The notes under the pieces are model-generated. The model worked only from the letters and a program-made list of their open reading frames with translations. It made no database searches and was not told the origin of the DNA. Below are positions 60,801 through 64,000 of a stretch of DNA of 64,000 bases, piece after piece; position 1 is the first letter of the stretch; the number at the start of each line of letters is the position of its first letter. Made by a program: the position numbers and the translations under genes. Origin of the DNA: Montifringilla adamsi (Eukaryota; Chordata; Aves; Passeriformes; Passeridae); contig JAGGNK010011225.1 of the NCBI GenBank assembly GCA_017590115.1, positions 4,403,161 through 4,467,160 of the forward strand, given 5' to 3'.

Positions 60801-63800
60801 ACACAGACTTTGTTTTATCATCACAGACTGATGATTTAGCTCCTATATGACAGAGCTAGTGAGTGGGGAAAAAGGAATAAAAAAAAAAATGAAAGGTACT
60901 GAAATATGCTTATATTATCAGATTTGCCTAATTAGTTCAATTTAAAAAGTGTCTATGTATGAGAAAGAGAATAAGGGAATACCAAAGCAGTGATTTATTA
61001 ATTTTTTTTTTTTTTTACTTACTCTCAGATTAAGTCTTTGAAGCAGGGCTAAGTATCTAATTTTATTTAGCAGTACACTGGAAATTAAACCTTAAGAAAA
61101 TTGCATGTAAAATGCAATTATAACTAGGTGTTTATAGGTCTCAGTAACCTTCAAAGAGGATAGCCACAGATTTTCTTAGTTAAATATTGTAAATAGTATT
61201 GAGAGATGGGAATGCATTACAGATTGCATAAAGCATAACAGTGGAATCTGAATACTATGAGTAATTTTTAAACAAGCTCTTAGAAAACCTAACATTCTTT
61301 AGTAGAAATCTGTATGGTACACTGTTCAAAATAACATTTACATTTTACCTTACAAAGTAACAATATATATTCCTTAAAACTTAACAAAATACAGTACCTA
61401 TTTTACTTTGCTTCCCTTCTTGTTATTAACAAGCTCCATATGTTTATGCATGATTGCATTTTCAATGGCAAACAATCCAAGTATTTTGCAGGCTCAAGAA
61501 TACTGGAATTGATTAATTATGTTATTGTATTTTGGGACATGGCTGTCCCACAGGGAAAATAAAACATCTGAGAATCTTCCTGGCTTCTTCCCAGCCTCCT
61601 GAGGGAAGTGGGAGAAGAATCATGTCTGGACAGTCCCACTGGGCATGTAGAAATCCAGAAAGAGGTGGGGCAATCTCAGGACTCAGAACAGTTTTATACC
61701 CACAACCTTTGTGCATCTTGCTCCTGCTGAAGGCCTACAAGGATCCAGAAGACAGGCAGACAGCTAGAGTGCTGCTTATCCTAAGGATAAGCTGTTCAGG
61801 AAGATGTTTTGGGTTCTCTCAGCACAAATTCAAGTCTCACAGCTGGAACTCCATCAGCAGTAAACAAAACTAACACCTTAAGAAGATGCCACACACCCTC
61901 TTCATAAGAGCTTCCAGTTCTGAGCACTTTCCTGGGTCCCATAACCTCATTCCTGCACCTTATGAATAGGTGGCACATCACTGGAGACAGCTGTCCTACG
62001 GTAAGATCTAGGGACAAAGGACTCCGTCTTGGAGAGCATGTATCTCTACAGGCAAGGCAGGCTGTAGAAGTTTTCAGTGATGCCAACTTGTCTCATTAGC
62101 CATTTGGGCCACTAATTGTGTCTCTTTAATTGGGCATCATGCCTTCCGATGAATAATAGGGAATCCTTGCAATACATCATGTATTTCTTATTGGTTCTCT
62201 GTAATTTATATAAAACTTTTACCTTGCAACTAGGATTGATTACATCAGGCTGCTGTAGTTTGTGAGCTTCAGGGTTGATACAGAGCTCATGAATTAATTT
62301 ATGCTATACTAATTATTTTCATACCCTTGATTCCCCATTAACTTTAATTAATTTGCAAGGTTGATGGCCTTTTTCTGCACACGTACAAATAAAAAGTTTA
62401 TTACATACATAATGCACATCACTCCTTCTGAATTTTTTTTCCAACATCAAGTCTCATACTTATTTTTAAAATTACTTCACCTATACTTATATGCATATAT
62501 CTTTTAAGCACCCAAGAAATGAAACCAGACTCTTCATTCTGTAACTAAACCTTATTTTAAATTTCCTAGATGTTAACAATTTTCATTTGTTCCTTCCAGT
62601 GCCTCTCTCTTCCCCCTGCTAAGGAAGTTTAGGTAAACATATTTGGAATATTTAATCTATTTACAAAAATTTGCTTTGCACCAAGAACACTGCTGTAATC
62701 AAGTTTGATCTCATCACTTTAATTGCATGCTCCAGGGATGATGACTAACTTTCTGACACTGTATATCAACAGCTACCAACACAAATTCTGAAAGCTTTTG
62801 TTTAGTCAGTGTTTTTAGTCTTTACATACAGAGGCCCAGAGACAGCTTCATGCTCAACAACACCCTAAAGTCCATTTCAAGCACATATTTGGAGATGAAC
62901 ATTTAAAAATAATTTTTTTTTGTTCTTCTTCAAGAGTTCATAGGCCAGTATTGTATCATTTTTACTCAAGAGCGTTTTTAACTTACCAGTACTTTACAAG
63001 ATTTTAGGGCACTACTTCAAGACTGAATCTCTGAAATAAAAATTCGGCCACAATTTTTCAAAAAAACTTGTGTATGCTGAGGTTACAATTTTTTTGAATG
63101 ACGGTTTTGACTTTAGTACCTTTTTGGATGTTCCTTTCACTTTTGTTCAAACGTATGTCCTCACAATACACATATCCATTGTTATTCAACAACTCTCATA
63201 AGAGCACCTTGCTGGCCTTTTGCTGAACACGGAAAAAAGAAAAGTCACCATGGTATGAGTCCCATTTCTTCCTTTCCTTTCAGTGGATCTGTTTCAGCAT
63301 TTGTCTCAGAGGCTCAGATATACCTAGTATTTAAGAAAGGTGTGTGGGCTAGACCTGCCCATTTCAAATTCTCACTCTTCTTACTCTTCCAAATCATTGG
63401 CTAAAGTACTTACAGAATAAGAGAAGTTTAAAAGCAATATAAAGGACTCCCTTTTCACAATTTACAACAAATATTCGTTTTTCAACACAAGGATTTTGCT
63501 GTTTATTTCATTGCTTTCTCAATCTCCTGCCCTTGAATTTGTTTTAACAAGGAAAGATCTCCTTCCCATTAAGTGCCATAATCTCAACTAGACATAGAAA
63601 AAATGCCCAGTTCAGCATTGTATTTTTTGAGAAGAAACATTTGTGTTATTCACACTTTTAAGCAGCTTGCTCCTCTGTAGGAATAGAGGCAGCTTACAGA
63701 AAGACAAAATCTGTAAGAATGTAGGCCATCATCTCCACTTCTGTTCCTCACCTACCTCCATGACCATGATGGCACTATACATAGGTAGCCCCATAAATAC

Positions 63801-64000
63801 TGTTTTACCCTTTGGCTGTAAAGCACCACAGGCTTCGTACTGACCTCTCAGTACATTCTCTGCATCTATCTGGTTAGGCCTTTTTTGATTTTAGCTGGTG
63901 TTAGATGTTACACCAGTAGCCTGATGGCCACTGCCAGTGCCCACTGCCTTCCTGGGCTGGCCTGGGAGTGCTGAGTGCTGGGAGCTGGTCCCCCTACAGG
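57881..64000. other. 6.1 kb without a confirmed gene; two blocks of note
   Basis: AT-rich DNA with T runs at about 61003-61016 and an A run near 60879. 61530-62080 is a GC-richer stretch with a 113-codon frame (61532-61873) of no recognised family; its texture suggests a decayed LTR or other interspersed repeat, but no termini are visible. 62100-62420 is annotated as a candidate conserved element. The last 100 bases are GC-rich (CTGCC and GGGCTGG words) and may be the start of another repeat cut by the window end. Confidence 0.4.
62100..62420. promoter_or_regulatory. Candidate conserved non-coding element (inferred)
   Basis: This block has many homeodomain-like cores (GAATTAATTTATG, ACTAATTATTTTC, ACTTTAATTAATTTGC) and almost no homopolymer or simple-repeat decay. 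That texture is typical of vertebrate developmental enhancers. The call is composition-based and unproven. Confidence 0.2.

Noticed and set aside
1..64000. CRISPR arrays, bacterial operons, rRNA, tRNA or snRNA genes
   Set aside because: I looked for regularly spaced repeats, ribosome-binding-site-led frames and the conserved internal boxes of common small RNA genes by eye and saw none; a dedicated tRNA or RNA-family scan was not possible here.

Overview
The window looks like about 64 kb of avian, possibly passerine, nuclear DNA: AT-rich, CpG-poor and intergenic or deep-intronic. I see no confirmed protein-coding gene, rRNA, tRNA or CRISPR array. The organism call rests on fifteen CR1-type LINE fragments, several ending in the sauropsid CR1 octamer-like tail (ATTCTATG repeats on the + strand, or the TCACAGAATCA form when reversed), and on three LTRs that look like bird endogenous retrovirus LTRs. 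Nothing resembles a bacterial gene layout: open frames are short, scattered over both strands, and mostly explained by repeats or chance.

Layout. 1-8.8 kb holds AT-rich DNA, a CR1 3' end (1987-2581), two older CR1 pieces (4555-4770, 5310-5665) and a longer CR1 with a broken reverse transcriptase (7340-8807). 8.8-20 kb is mostly unique AT-rich DNA with small CR1 remnants and a diverged CR1 at 17830-18720. 20-27 kb holds two same-orientation copies of what I take to be an ERVL-type LTR (20152-20525 and 26036-26616) with an old CR1 between them. 27-37 kb is AT-rich, with short tandem repeats and a conserved-element-like block at 32.6-32.7 kb. 37-40 kb is the most structured part: a Cys-rich exon-like segment, a 521-bp CpG-bearing reverse-strand LTR (37342-37862) with a short tail of possible proviral sequence, and two CR1 pieces, one with an internal tandem duplication. 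42.4-42.8 kb has a recent 112-bp tandem duplication running into a CAA/poly-A tract. 47.2-48.2 kb has two CR1 fragments in opposite orientation around a perfect 19-bp hairpin. 53.4-54.9 kb is a long reverse-strand CR1 whose reverse transcriptase can still be followed. 56.4-57.9 kb has two more CR1 remnants. The rest, to 64 kb, is AT-rich with a homeodomain-motif-rich block near 62.1-62.4 kb and a moderately GC-rich unclassified segment at 61.5-62.1 kb.

The window therefore reads as a layered record of retrotransposition, with old and younger CR1 copies, two degraded LTRs and one fresher LTR, on a background that may carry regulatory elements. All retroelement reading frames seen here are broken. 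The candidate exon, microexon and enhancer-like blocks are inferences that need alignment to other bird genomes or RNA data. I found no convincing undescribed system; the best unexplained items are the exon-like segment beside the young LTR, the duplication with a palindromic insert at 42.4 kb, and the perfect hairpin at 47.85 kb.
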